From Zymoseptoria tritici IPO323 (taxonomy: Eukaryota; Ascomycota; Dothideomycetes; Mycosphaerellales; Mycosphaerellaceae): a stretch of 64,000 nt of DNA. The stretch spans positions 1,178,001-1,242,000 of the forward strand of contig NC_018210.1 in NCBI RefSeq assembly GCF_000219625.1, given 5' to 3'. This document shows, in pieces, positions 33,539 through 43,686 of this stretch; position 1 is the stretch's first letter, and the number at the start of each line of letters is the position of its first letter. The notes beneath the pieces were generated by a model that searched no databases, had not been told where the DNA came from, and worked only from the letters and a program-made list of their open reading frames with translations. The position numbers were made by a program, and so were the translations under genes.

Positions 33539-33660
33539 GACGGCTGACCGTTGTCAGCCGTCCGGCGGTCAGTTACTAAATGGACGCTTAGCTCCGGGTT
33601 CTTACCTAATTAACCCGGTAACTAACAGCTTCCTGTCCGGCCGTTAACTAGCTAGCTAAC
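33539..33660. repeat. Cluster of inverted repeats at the left edge of the Crypton block
   Basis: A perfect 10-bp hairpin (GACGGCTGAC, CGTT, GTCAGCCGTC; 33539-33562) is followed by 7-bp arms CCGGGTT/AACCCGG (33594-33618) and a near-palindrome around GTTAACTAGCTAGCTAAC (about 33643-33660). It marks the transition into repeat sequence and may be the end of the Crypton or of another element. Confidence 0.6.
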
Positions 33661-34995
33661 AGTGATTTTGGTGTGGCTGTTGTCGTCGTTAATTAGTAGT
33701 ATGCACGATAAACGCAGAGTTTCAAGAGTTAGTCGTAAATCGAGTGGAGAAGCGGATACTCCCGCGGCGCCAAGACCCTGGATTTGCGATGTGATCCTCA
33801 AACCTTCTACTATGTTTACACCGCTGCATTACTACTAATATTATCTTAATTCTTATAGACCATAGCTCAGAATGCGCGCAATAATAGGCCCAAAGCGGCT
33901 TAGCGACGGCTTAATAAGGCCTTAGTGCAGGCACACGCGATCGCGCAGGGCGGCGTTTCTAAGGGCACTAAGAAAACATATAGCCTATATTAGGAAGAAT
34001 TTAAGATTCTCTACTAGCTCCGATATCGATCTCTTAGCTAATTATGTGTATACAGGCCTATTGTATTAAGCAGCAGTTCCCTAATAGCGTTAAGGTCTTA
34101 GAGATTAAGTTAATTGCCTTCCTACAAGACCGTGTTATCGACCGACCCCTTAAGGCTTCCAGGAAACGGCACTTCGACAACAAGGACGATGTCGTCGATG
34201 CAGTCGGTCTTAGCGCTCGCACGGTAAGGTTGTATGCTACAGCGATTATATCTATAGGCTAGTAGCAGAGGGCATTGCTGCCGTCGAATGTAGTCAAACC
34301 TCCGCTTCGCACTAAGCTACTAGTTAGCATGCTTACTTACGAGAGCCGCAAGACTTACGAGAAGCAGCTAAAGGCGTACGAGGACAGAAGCACTAGCACT
34401 ATGCTCGATAGATACGACGAGCAGCAACACGCAGAGCTCTACAAGGTGTTGTAGCGGCGAGAGGTCGGCGAGCATGTTAACAAGCAGCTGCGAACGCTGG
34501 CTAACCTTTAGCTGCGTTACTTTAGTCTATTGCGTAGTAAATCGACTCGTAGTGCGAAGCTCTGTGATCTTGTGTCGTTTCCACTTACTTAAGAGGGTGC
34601 GGCGAGCCAGCTATGTTAGCTCATAGTGCTTATTATAAGCCAAGGCAAGACTAACACTATAGGTCGTAAGGAATACGCTGCTTGCATGCGCAACAAGGAA
34701 GTCATTTAATGTAGTTTATCGGCTATAGCCTTCTACCTCTTCTACCGGTAGCACCTTACGACTAAGGACTTCCCTTCATTTAACAGTCGCAGAGACTGGT
34801 ATAATATAGCGCTGTTTCCAGCCGCTTAGCATTAGCTCACGACAGGCTATAGTCACTCGCAGTAGTATAACTAGATCGACAAGGCGTTTAAGAAGGTTGG
34901 CATTACCGGCAGCAAGAAGACGCATGCAGGGTATGTATCCGGCGCTCGCGCGGCTAAGGAGAAGGGGGTGGATAAAAGCGACATTCGCAGAGCAG

Positions 34996-35645
34996 GTAAG
35001 TAAGTCTCGTGCTGTGCCCCTTATGATCTATTGTATGAGGATCACACTAAAGGAATAGCTATTGCTACAGCCTCGAGCTTACCGTTAGACTCCTTGGTCC
35101 GGTTCTTGAATATACAGCCATTTCTAGCTCTAAACAGCCGTTTAGAGCTGGTAGAGCGAGCAGCTACAACCGGCGTTACAAGCTATGGATACAAGCCAGC
35201 CCTCCTTTGCTATAACATTACTACTACGGCGCCAATCGACCTCGGTTCTACACTAGCTTCTTCGCACCGATAAGCTCTACAATCGCCGTCACCAAACCCT
35301 TACGCTAGCGGCATTGCATAGTGTTGCCGACGGCGTAGAAGGATTAAGGCTAGCTCGTTAAATAACTAACGCTATAACGTCGGCCTCTCGTTCAAAAAAC
35401 CGGACTAAGGAGTCTAACTAATCCGGGCAGCTACACTTCATCAGCAAATTCAGGTAACCGACCGGTTATTACCACGCACCCTCGCCATCACCAAACCGGC
35501 CAAACGGCATATGGAGCTCTATCTCCTCGATTCAGGCTACAACCTCGTTTAAAAATCATCTTAATATCTTATCATCTCGTCGCATAGTTGCCTCGTTCGT
35601 GACTATCTAATTTGCAGAACAAGCTAACCACCCCTAGGACTTTAG
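34996..35645 (+). other. Intron interrupting the Crypton recombinase catalytic motif
   Basis: A GTAAGTAAG donor directly follows GCA-G, and a TTTAG acceptor precedes GA-CGC. Joining them restores Gly-Arg-Trp(TAG)-Asn after R-R-A, the conserved R-A-G-R-W-N of the family, in the correct phase. At 650 bp it is far longer than the other introns here because it contains an inserted TIR element (35084-35418). Without that it would be about 315 bp, still long. Confidence 0.7.
35084..35418. mobile_element. Non-autonomous TIR element (MITE) inside the Crypton intron
   Basis: The ends are inverted copies: GTTAGACTCCTTGGTCCGG... on the left and its complement ...CCGGACTAAGGAGTCTAAC on the right. The arms are about 27-29 bp with 2-3 mismatches. 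The element is 335 bp without coding capacity. TA dinucleotides just inside each end (35086-35087 and 35415-35416) would fit a Tc1/mariner-type TA target duplication, giving TIRs that start GACTCC. An internal perfect hairpin, AGCTCTAAAC/GTTTAGAGCT, lies near 35,134-35,157. The superfamily is inference. Confidence 0.75.
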
Positions 35646-36769
35646 GACGCTAGAACTTCGACTAATTAACTAATGTCTACCTCTCCGGCCTGCTACTGCG
35701 CTTCGTAAGGAAGATGGCTAGCTTCCCTAAACAAGCCGGCAGTTACTACCATGCTCGTAGAAAACTCCAGCTACTAGTTGAACTACAAGAGATAGTATAG
35801 CTAGAGCTATTACGCTAGCAGCAGCATATTAAGGCCACTAGCGTAGAGTTTAGCGATATTGCAGGCACCGGCTTTATTCGATTAATAAGCTACTTCCGCG
35901 TTATCGTTCTGCAAGACTTAGTCGTCCTTCGAGAGCAGTTCCCTTAATACCCTATCTTTAGTCACTCGCTGTTCAGAACGTCGCTGTATCACGAGTAGGC
36001 TTAGGCCTTGAAGACAGCTATAGTTGAGGATATTAAAGAGCCCGCGCTATGCCTGGTAAACAGGACATGGCTAGTGTTAGCTATACAGATGAAGGAGCAA
36101 GAGTTACGACGTGCATAAGATGCGTTTAACACACAGCGTTCGTTCGCGTTGGTAATAGAGCAGTTTAACCGTCTGCGCGCGCTGCACGCACAAGACACGT
36201 ATAGCATGCTGGAATCCAGCCGGCTCGTGCTGCCTAACATATAGGTGAACGACACAGTCCTACGATTAAGCTGGCAGCTACGAGTAGACGATCCGGTAGC
36301 GCCCTTACCAAAACGACATTAGCCGGCTCTACCGTCGTCTACCGGCGGTGTCGTCGACCCGTCGTTGCAGGGCTTGCTAGCGTAATATCACCCTCCGGCT
36401 GCTGTTCAGCCCTTAGTAGACGAGCTAAGAGCGGCTGGCCTGCCAGTTACGAGCAGTCCAGTCTATATACTTAGCAGAACGATATCTACGGTGCAACAAT
36501 ACTAACAGGAGTATGCTATCGGACTGAACGGCATGCCGTTAGTGCAACAGCTCGACCGTAACTATAGCATAACATAGAGGCGTTCGCAGCGTGAATTCTA
36601 CCGCGTTCGCAAGGTAATATAGACTGAGATTAAGAGGCTGGCGGCTATGCCGGGGTCTAATATCTCTATAGCGATATAGGAGCTTACTATATTTATAAAG
36701 TCGTGCTATATGAGCTCGCTAAACAAGTTGTCGAAGGTGTTGCAGGCTCGAAACAAGGCTGAGCAGTAA

Positions 36770-38039
36770 GCCTAGCGTTGCAGAGCGGTGAATTCGAGCT
36801 GGAGCTAAGAAGCTAGATTTAGTAATTTTAAGAGCATCGGATAGCGTCTATTGCATGTGCATTTGGAGGAGTTGTTTTACGCCCTTTTAAGGGCTTTAAG
36901 ATACCTAACGGATGGAGTTTAGTGTAAATTATCTAGTGTATTAGAGCAGTGTTGACGATGTTGTTGCGTAGTAAGGAAACTATAGTGTTTGTGAAGTTTT
37001 AAAGTTCTTAGATCCTTAGAATTCGAGCTGTCGCAATATCGAGGATTTTAACATTATTAATTACTGCACACGCAACACACAACCATTGCAACTAATTCTT
37101 TTCCTGTCGTCTGAATTAGAGTTACCGCTATCGTTTAAAAAAACACCCATATAAAAATCTTATGTATTAGTGGAGCTATCTTAATGTCCCCGAAGTGTAT
37201 GCGGCCGGATTCGGTGTAGGACGCAAGGGGTAGGGCGGCGAGGAATGTCGACCCCTACGCTTATTTATTGCGCAACGACTATACACTCGATTTCGATAAT
37301 TTTTAATTCCACGGTAAGCACGCACTAAGAGCTACACTACAATAATTAAATGGTAGAAAAGCATTATGTATTAAGTGCGCTATCGATGGGCGGACGTGAT
37401 TCTAGTACTCTACCGGACAGCTGACATAGACCCTGAATTCCCGGCTAAAATCACTGTCAGTCGCTGCGTCAGACACACAGCCACACCCGGAGACAGTCCT
37501 TTGCTAAACGACTGCAACCACCCAACGCCGTCGGCTGCTTGGTCTCCGCCACACCCATTTCGCGGTACACAAATCGTCAAATTCGAACGTCGATCGCCGA
37601 GGCGCAAAAGCCCCTCCGCAAAGCATAAGAGAAGCATAAGTGTCGATCACCTTCCTTTTCCGCCACTGATCACAGCCCACCGAGGCCCATGCAGAATCCA
37701 CAGATGTCATTATACCTCATTTGGTCTGGCAGCCTCCACTTCTCCATGGAGATCGAACTCTACTATGGCAACCCCATCTTTGGGCGGTGCCCTTGGTCAC
37801 GCTCCAAAAGATCGGGAGACCAATGACATGCGAGGCATTATGCGAGTCCGGCCCTCCACAAGTGTCACAGGAACGCGATCCACCAATGAAAAGCAAGATT
37901 GAGAACTGTAAGAAGTAGCCTTGTTGACCGCAAGCTATTGCTTGTCTAGAAGTTGGATTTTCTTTTAGTGACGGCAATTTGCGGTGTTCCTCGGTCGCCA
38001 TGATTGGAGTAAAGAGAAGATGAGCGACGATCATGCCTT
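36770..38039. other. Crypton 3' flank and upstream region of the peroxygenase gene
   Basis: To about 37,370 this is repeat-like, TA-richer DNA. It contains an imperfect direct repeat (about 24 bp, near 37,160-37,184 and 37,363-37,387, sharing TTATGTATTA and GCTATC) that may relate to the element's ends. Beyond that the composition is normal. A 175-codon + frame (37375-37902) and an overlapping minus frame show no domain and are not called. Confidence 0.45.
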
Positions 38040-38072
38040 CCAGGCTTCTGTATATCAAGTACAGAAGCCTGG
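38040..38072. promoter_or_regulatory. Perfect 13-bp inverted repeat upstream of the peroxygenase gene
   Basis: CCAGGCTTCTGTA (38040-38052), a 7-base spacer, then TACAGAAGCCTGG (38060-38072) with no mismatch. It ends 71 bp before the ATG, so it lies in the proximal promoter or 5' UTR. It could be a binding site for a dimeric regulator or a stable RNA hairpin; the sequence alone does not decide. Confidence 0.7.
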
Positions 38073-38143
38073 TCCATCCTTCGATTTTCCCATATTCCAA
38101 CCTCTACTTCACCCCCCAAATATCCACCGATCACTACTCCAAG

Positions 38144-39668
38144 ATGAAGACTGTCATCGCCTCTTCCCTGCTCCTCGCGGGTGCCTCCGCTTTCCCTTTC
38201 GTCGCCACCGCTGATGGCGTCGATTCCTCTCTGCTCCACGCTGAGCGTCAGCGCCTCAGGAGACAACAACCTGGCCAAGGCAACGGCGGTGCTGCTACGT
38301 GCCCATTCAACGCCAACCACAAGCCTGCCGCACCTGTGACTGCGCAGTTCCCAGTATGTTCGATTCATTCCCTCGTATTGATATACTTAGACTGACCACT
38401 TCGCAGTACAACAACGCCAAGAACGGCAAGAAGGGGAACGAGAAGGGTGGTTTCCTCGTCCCAGACCCCAACGACAAGGCCCATCAGTTCGTTGCGCCAG
38501 ACTACTCAAAGGACATTCGTGGACCATGCCCTGGCCTTAACGCCGCAGCAAACCACAACTTCCTCGCTCATGATGGTGTCGTCACCTACAACGAGCTCGT
38601 CGACGCCCAGCAGAACGTGTACAACGTTGGCTACGACTTGGCCAACCTCCTCGCTATCCTCGGGTTGACTGTCACCGATGGCGATCTAGTCACCGAGAAG
38701 CTCTCCATCGGCTGTGATGCCACCAGCCGTACATCATTCAACCCAATTTTGACTGGATCCGAGCCCGGTCTCGACGGACACAACAAGTTCGAGGGTGATT
38801 CCTCGCTCACTCGCAATGATTTCTTCACTGCCAACGGCGACAATTTCAGCTTCAACGGCACCCTCTTCGGCCACATGACCAGGACTACTGGAGGCAACTA
38901 TGATCTGAAGGGTTTGGCCCAGTACCGTTACGAGCGTTACCAGGAGTCTCGTGCCCAGAACCCCAATTTCTACTTCGGACCCCTCGCCTTGCTGCTGTAC
39001 GGTGCCGCCTCTTTCCTTTACGAGCTCATGTAAGTTCCCTCGAGAGCACAAGACCCGCATCTATCGCGATTGTCGCGGGCTATGCCAGTTCCTGGACTCT
39101 TCCAGTCATCATTTATTTGAGCATTGCTGATTTTGCAACCATCCAGGCCATCCGGCACTCGAAACTACGCTCCCGACGTCTACACCATCTCCTCGTTCTT
39201 CGGCGCTGAGCAGAACGCTGACGGCAGCTGGAGATTCAACGGCAAGGAGAGGATTCCTGACAACTGGACCAACCGTGTCAATCCATACACCATCTTCAAT
39301 GTCGGCCAACAGATCTTCGAGATGTACGGCCTGCACCCAGTCGAGTTTGGTAAGTTTCACCTCGCCTGAGACTCAGAGTCCACCTCGCCTTGTTGTCTGA
39401 GCGTCGCTAATTATTGTGTCCAGGTGGTAACACCGGCTCCGGCTCCTTCAACGGCGGCTTGAATTTCGAGTCCATCCAGAACGGCCAGTTCAAGCCAGCT
39501 GACCCCAAGGCTGCGTCCTGCTTCTTGTACATGCTCACCACCGAGCGTGTCCCATCATACTTCAACTCTGTTTTGACTCCAACCGTCGAGTCTCTCAGCT
39601 TTGCCGCCAGCAAGCTGAGCGGCACTGACTTTGCCAACCTTGGATGCCCCCGCCCGCTTACCAAGTAA
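38144..39668 (+). CDS. Secreted heme-thiolate peroxidase (chloroperoxidase / unspecific peroxygenase family)
   Basis: Four exons, 38144..38353, 38407..39029, 39147..39349, 39424..39668; 426 aa, all introns in correct phase with GTATGT/GTAAGT donors and CAG acceptors. Residues 1-16 are a signal peptide, followed by a propeptide ending in a basic R-L-R-R-Q-Q Kex2-like site. The heme-thiolate ligand is Cys111 in G-P-C-P-G-L-N (P-C-P motif). The E-G-D-S motif at 199-202 supplies the magnesium and acid-base region of the family. The length places it with the long peroxygenases. Such enzymes use H2O2 to oxygenate or halogenate aromatic and aliphatic compounds outside the cell. The substrate is unknown. 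N-x-S/T sites suggest N-glycosylation. Confidence 0.92.
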
Positions 39669-40382
39669 TTGTGGTCATGTCAACGATCGGGTACAGATGG
39701 AGCTATGTACGTCGGGACAGTCCCCGGGCGTGCATGGAATGGGAGGAACAGAACTTGAGAAGGAAAAGATCTTAACACCAGAGCGATGTCTATCATTGTA
39801 CATACCAGCAATTTTCAGAGCTGTCGTATAGTCTGCAGCACTATACGGCATAGCCTTCACGACTTGTGTTCAGAGTTGTCAAAGTCGTCGACAAAGCCCG
39901 TGATTGTCTGTCGCCTTTTCGCTCGTTGCACTCTGCCACTAGACATTCCGCTCCCTCGACTGATCTCGGGAGGCGTTGATTGAAGCTGTGCGTCGATAGA
40001 GGCTAAACTGCCAACTGCCTCGCGTCGCCTGGTCTCGTTCGAGCCTAGCCATTCTGCTCAATCGTGTCGTCCGTAGAGGATGAGCCTGCATGACAATATC
40101 CTTTTAGTTGATAGCTGACGTTCGACAGTGGCTGTTGACTTCTCTGACTAACAGCGTATCCATGCGTAGCCATGCATGAAGGGAATTCAGAGTCACAAGT
40201 CATGGGTGTCGAAGTGAAGCAGACAAGACGGGAGTTCACATTGGAGCTGGTGCCGCTGACTAAGCGCTCTCATCGGCAAATCCTCGCTTCAAACATTCTT
40301 CGACAAGCTCGTTGAACATCCAACTTGCGACAACTTCACCAACGAGTCCACTCCCGACAAGACCTACTCATCCACCGCCACA
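39669..40382. other. Intergenic region between peroxygenase and RPB8
   Basis: About 710 bp with only short unsupported frames; nothing else recognised. Confidence 0.5.
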
Positions 40383-40863
40383 ATGTCCGACGCACAGCTC
40401 TACGAAGAGGCCTTCAACGTCAACACCCTCCTCGACCAAGCCTACGACCGCGTCCATCGAGTCATCGGCACAAGCCAGGACTCGTCCACATCCTACACGC
40501 TCGACATCAATTGCGAACTCTACCCACTCGTCGCAGGAGAGACATTCTCCATGCTGCTGGCTTCGACGTTGAACTTGGATGGTACGAAAGACGAGGGTCA
40601 GGGATGGAGAGGGAAGTCGACGGGCTCGACACTGGCGGATTTGTGGGATTATGTCTGCTATGGGAAAGTGTACAAGGTGGAAGATCCGGAGGATGGGGAT
40701 AACATGTGAGTGGTCGGAGGCTGGTGAATACGGTAGCGTGGACTGACAAGGGAACAGCAAGGTTTACATCTCCTTTGGCGGACTTCTTCTAAGCCTGAAC
40801 GGTCCTTACAAGAAGCTTTCACCTTTGAAGATCGAGTACGTCTACATGCTGCTCAAGAAGTAG
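40383..40863 (+). CDS. RPB8: RNA polymerases I, II and III subunit RPABC3 (Rpb8)
   Basis: Two exons, 40383..40705 and 40758..40863, 142 aa. The 52-bp intron has a GTGAGT donor, a CTGAC branch and an ACAG acceptor, and joins D-N-I to K-V-Y. The protein has the Rpb8 pattern: an N-terminal F-N-V...D-R-V-H-R-V strand set, L-D-I-N-C-E-L-Y-P, the L-L-A-S-T-L-N-L-D-G loop, and the C-terminal K-V-Y-I-S-F-G-G-L-L...G-P-Y-K-K-L...Y-M-L-L-K-K. It is an OB-fold subunit shared by all three nuclear RNA polymerases. Length is normal (about 145 aa). Confidence 0.96.
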
Positions 40864-41085
40864 TGACGGAGTATGAGGAGTTTTTCGAGATTTTGCGGAG
40901 ACTAGGTGACAATGTCTTCGCACGCGGATGGTCCGCATAGGATACAGAAAAGTCGATTAGCGCGGCGTTTGGTGGGATTTGGGAACAAGAAGTTAGAACA
41001 ATGAAGATGCCATGTCATGGACGGCGCTTCGTGGGTATCATAAAGTATGCGGCGGCCAATGCATCTTGCTCCTCCAAGACTGCAT

Positions 41086-42240
41086 TCAGCACGTTGGGAA
41101 GTCCAACCTTCGATGAAGCCGTGACACAATCTCAATATACCCCGGGTCCGTTTCCATCGTGACATAGCCATGCCTGATGAAGAAATCCAGCAGCACAAGC
41201 GCGCAGTTGGGCTTGAACTTGCCATCTCTCATCGCCTCCTTCACATCCTCCACCGCCATCAACTCGAAGCTCTCAACTTCGTCGTCGGAAGGTTTTGGCA
41301 CCACGTCTTCTGCCAGCTCCAGGTCGTAAACGTACTGGCATTCCGGTTGCAGCAGCTTTGTCTCACCTCCGGCTCTCGCGTCACGAATGTGGAAGTATGT
41401 GACTGTTCCCACAGCTTTGGCATTCTCCCGCACAATGTCCTCGGGCAGGCTGGCTTCTTCAGCAGATTCTCGAACCAAGCTCTCGAATGGTGACTCGCCT
41501 GTCGCGATGCCGCCTGCCACGGTGTTGTCCAGCATCCCTCCGTATGTCTGCTTACTCACAGCACGTTTTGGGACCCAGATCTTGATCCCCTCTTTTCCCT
41601 CATCTGTCTTGCTCTTGACATATGCAGTCATGTGGCACCCGTACGTGACGATGCCGAATAATGCACTTGCGGATCGTTCCATGCTGAACAGCAATTCTCC
41701 CTTGGGTCCGTACACTGGATATAGCTCATCCCTCCACTTTGACAGCACCTTGAAGTGACCAGTTGCATGCATTGCACGTATCGTAGCTTCCACCACTTTG
41801 CTCCTCTCCTGTTCCGTTGTGCCAGTCACCAGCGTCAAGCTCCGATCCTCATCGCTGATCTTCCAATCCGGCAAGCCTCTAAAAACCTCCGCGACTGAAG
41901 GTAGGATGTATCCAAGCTCTGCTTCTGGGTAGTCTTTCACATAGAGAGCATAGTAAGTGTTGATGTGGGCGAAGAAGAGCTTTGGATCGGTTTGGTAGTA
42001 AGGAAAGTTGTCGCATTCGTTGACTAGGTCAAGATTGGACTTGGGCCCAGATGGGATGGGTCTGGGTTCTGCATCCTCTAGACTGATCGGGCCTTGGTGT
42101 TCTTGTGCATCTGGATCGGCCGAGTCGCCGGTTTGTGGTCGTTGGTCGTCTTCGTCTTCTGACGTTGGAGCGGGCCAGCTGGGCATACGTGGAAGCTCTT
42201 TTGGAATGAAGTCTCGCAGACTTTGCAGATTGAACGCCAT
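41086..42240 (-). CDS. Nudix hydrolase with DUF4743 N-terminal domain (YJR142W/Tnr3-like)
   Basis: Intronless, 384 aa. After a disordered acidic N-terminus (about 1-65), a DUF4743-type domain (about 70-190, with Y-A-L-Y-V...L-G-Y and a later R-S-A-S-A-L-F-G) precedes a Nudix fold. The Nudix box spans 243-265: G-x5-E-x7-R-E-x2-E-E, with the usual late Gly replaced by Ser264. The W-V-P-K-R-A and T-Y-G-G-M-L-D-N-T-V-A-G-G lead-in is typical of the thiamine-pyrophosphate-related clade. Yeast YJR142W and the N-terminal half of fission-yeast Tnr3 hydrolyse oxidised or damaged thiamine diphosphate. The same role here is inference. Divergent from OPI10. Confidence 0.88.
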   Translation of the reverse strand: MAFNLQSLRDFIPKELPRMPSWPAPTSEDEDDQRPQTGDSADPDAQEHQGPISLEDAEPRPIPSGPKSNLDLVNECDNFPYYQTDPKLFFAHINTYYALYVKDYPEAELGYILPSVAEVFRGLPDWKISDEDRSLTLVTGTTEQERSKVVEATIRAMHATGHFKVLSKWRDELYPVYGPKGELLFSMERSASALFGIVTYGCHMTAYVKSKTDEGKEGIKIWVPKRAVSKQTYGGMLDNTVAGGIATGESPFESLVRESAEEASLPEDIVRENAKAVGTVTYFHIRDARAGGETKLLQPECQYVYDLELAEDVVPKPSDDEVESFELMAVEDVKEAMRDGKFKPNCALVLLDFFIRHGYVTMETDPGYIEIVSRLHRRLDFPTC

Positions 42241-42601
42241 GTTGAGTGTTGAACTGGAGTGGTAGTAGATCTCAATCCACAGGTTCCTTGAATGTAAAGT
42301 ACGTGTTTGCTGACAGGTGGGACAACATTGGAGGCAAGCTTACGGCGGGGACGATCAAATGGCTGGCGAGGGCAGGATGTGGCTAAACTTCGGCACATGA
42401 CATCAACTCATTCACTCACACTCACGCTTCTCTCGAACCTTCCGATTTTGACTCGATCCGACAGGAAAGCTCGCTCGTGCATACCGTCGACTCCTGGCCG
42501 AGAAGGCCATAATCCACGGCGGGCGCTGAGGCTGGTAGTAACGCTTCAGTCCAATCCGGTGATACAGTACAGGACTCTACGCACGTTGTTTTTTCTGCAC
42601 T
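42241..42601. other. Divergent promoter between the Nudix gene and Hikeshi/OPI10
   Basis: About 360 bp shared by two start codons facing away from each other; no ORF or motif stands out. Confidence 0.5.
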
Positions 42602-43219
42602 ATGTTCGGACTCATCATCTCCGGTCGGCCAGTCGACGCAACACCACAAGCAATCACAGAAGCCCAATATGCCTTTCGGATCCCACCGGCGCCTGCATTT
42701 AGCCACATCGTCGTCTTTATGCTACCAGGGACCCAGCTGCCACCAGGAACCGCCGCAACAGTCTTCGTTCAGATCCCGCCATCTCAAGAATTCAAGCTAC
42801 TCGGGGGCATTGGACCCGGAAAGGAGAGCGCGATATTCAAAGTCAATGGGTTGAAGTCCGGGGGACCTAGCAACGACGTTATGATCGATGATGCCTCCAA
42901 CGGAGCTGTACCTGGAGACATCGTCGTCGGTGTTTCGATCGAGCCGGAGCAGCAAGTTGCAGCTCAGCTGGCGACTTTGCAGAGCGGAGGAATGGCCAAC
43001 AACAGTCAGCAAATGTCTTCAGCGCTAGTCCGGACGGATTCTGCTTCTGGCGGTAGAGCATCGACCAAAGTTCTTGCGCAGAGGATTATTGGAAATGCCT
43101 TCAACTTTCTGGCCTCGTTCGGAAGTGATACTGTGCCGCTGAAGGCTTTCCAGGACTGGTGGACGAAATTTGAAAAGAAGGTCGAGCTAGATCCATCATT
43201 CCTGGACCGAGCAGACTGA
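42602..43219 (+). CDS. OPI10: Hikeshi-like protein (OPI10 family, DUF775)
   Basis: Intronless, 205 aa, a standard length for the family. It begins M-F-G-L-I-I-S-G-R-P-V, the conserved start, and continues with the F-V-Q-I-P-P and F-K-L-L-G-G-I motifs, the N-x-K-P/S-like loop of the beta-sandwich, a variable Gln/Ser linker and the C-terminal helical part with A-F-N-F-L-A-S-F and a W-W-x-K-F-E-K-K motif. Hikeshi carries Hsp70 into the nucleus under heat stress in animals. Yeast Opi10 loss affects inositol regulation. Which role dominates in this fungus is not known. Confidence 0.94.
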   Translation: MFGLIISGRPVDATPQAITEAQYAFRIPPAPAFSHIVVFMLPGTQLPPGTAATVFVQIPPSQEFKLLGGIGPGKESAIFKVNGLKSGGPSNDVMIDDASNGAVPGDIVVGVSIEPEQQVAAQLATLQSGGMANNSQQMSSALVRTDSASGGRASTKVLAQRIIGNAFNFLASFGSDTVPLKAFQDWWTKFEKKVELDPSFLDRAD

Positions 43220-43686
43220 ATGGACCTTTGCGAAAGGTTGGAACTATGATCATAACTCACAAGCCTGACACGATTGCATGCCCCGCCCGGTCACGATGAT
43301 AGCGTCGTTATAATGGCAGACGCCTGGTATGACCGCCCACAGCTCCGGTCATGAGAAGTCTGCCCGAGGAGAATCGAATGTTGAAGGGCAGAATCGGCGA
43401 CAGTCTGATAGGAGCGAACTAACCGCCTAATGCTCGCATTGGCTGGGATCAAGAAGTTTTTCCGGAATGGCATTCGAAGTCACAGTCATGGGAGGGTAGG
43501 CAGGCCTCTCTTTACCGGACAGTGTCGCCTGCTGGGAAGTCAGAGTGCTCCAGCGCTTCGTCGGGATAAATGTAAAGCAAAAGATGCAATGGACTGGAAA
43601 ATGCGGATGCTAATCGGTGTGAAGGGGTCGAAAATCTAGAATTTGTGGGATATCGCCAGAACGCCAATTCATGACAACAACGCCGT
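43220..43686. other. Intergenic region between convergent OPI10 and NOP53
   Basis: About 465 bp containing the two 3' ends; no further feature recognised. Confidence 0.5.

Larger units (their letters stand above)
33860..36769 (+). mobile_element. Degenerate Crypton-type element (tyrosine recombinase with GCR1_C-like tail)
   Basis: An N-terminal recombinase region (about 33,870-34,260) shows a R-P-K-A-A...L-N-K-A opening and L-Q-D-R-V-I-D-R-P-L. A middle part around 34,680-34,830 has F-Y-L-F-Y-R and D-W-Y-N-I. The catalytic core follows, with T-H-A-G (34,920), R-R-A-G split by an intron from R-W-N (35,646), and V-Y-L-S-G-L-P supplying the Tyr. The C-terminal part (36,480-36,769) matches the GCR1_C DNA-binding domain (L-D-R-N-Y...), ending at TAA 36,767-36,769. 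The order is that of fungal Cryptons and their Ndc10-like relatives. Stops are of RIP type and fewer than in the left block. A frame change near 34,000-34,044 suggests another intron or an indel. The copy is dead. Confidence 0.85.

Noticed and set aside
32553..33647. Several 60-88 codon frames 3' of MLH1
   Set aside because: Mutually overlapping, no domains, no consistent frame. Probably chance.
37375..37902. 175-codon + frame upstream of the peroxygenase
   Set aside because: Pro/Arg/Ser-rich without a domain, overlapped by equally long minus frames, and lying in repeat-flanking DNA.
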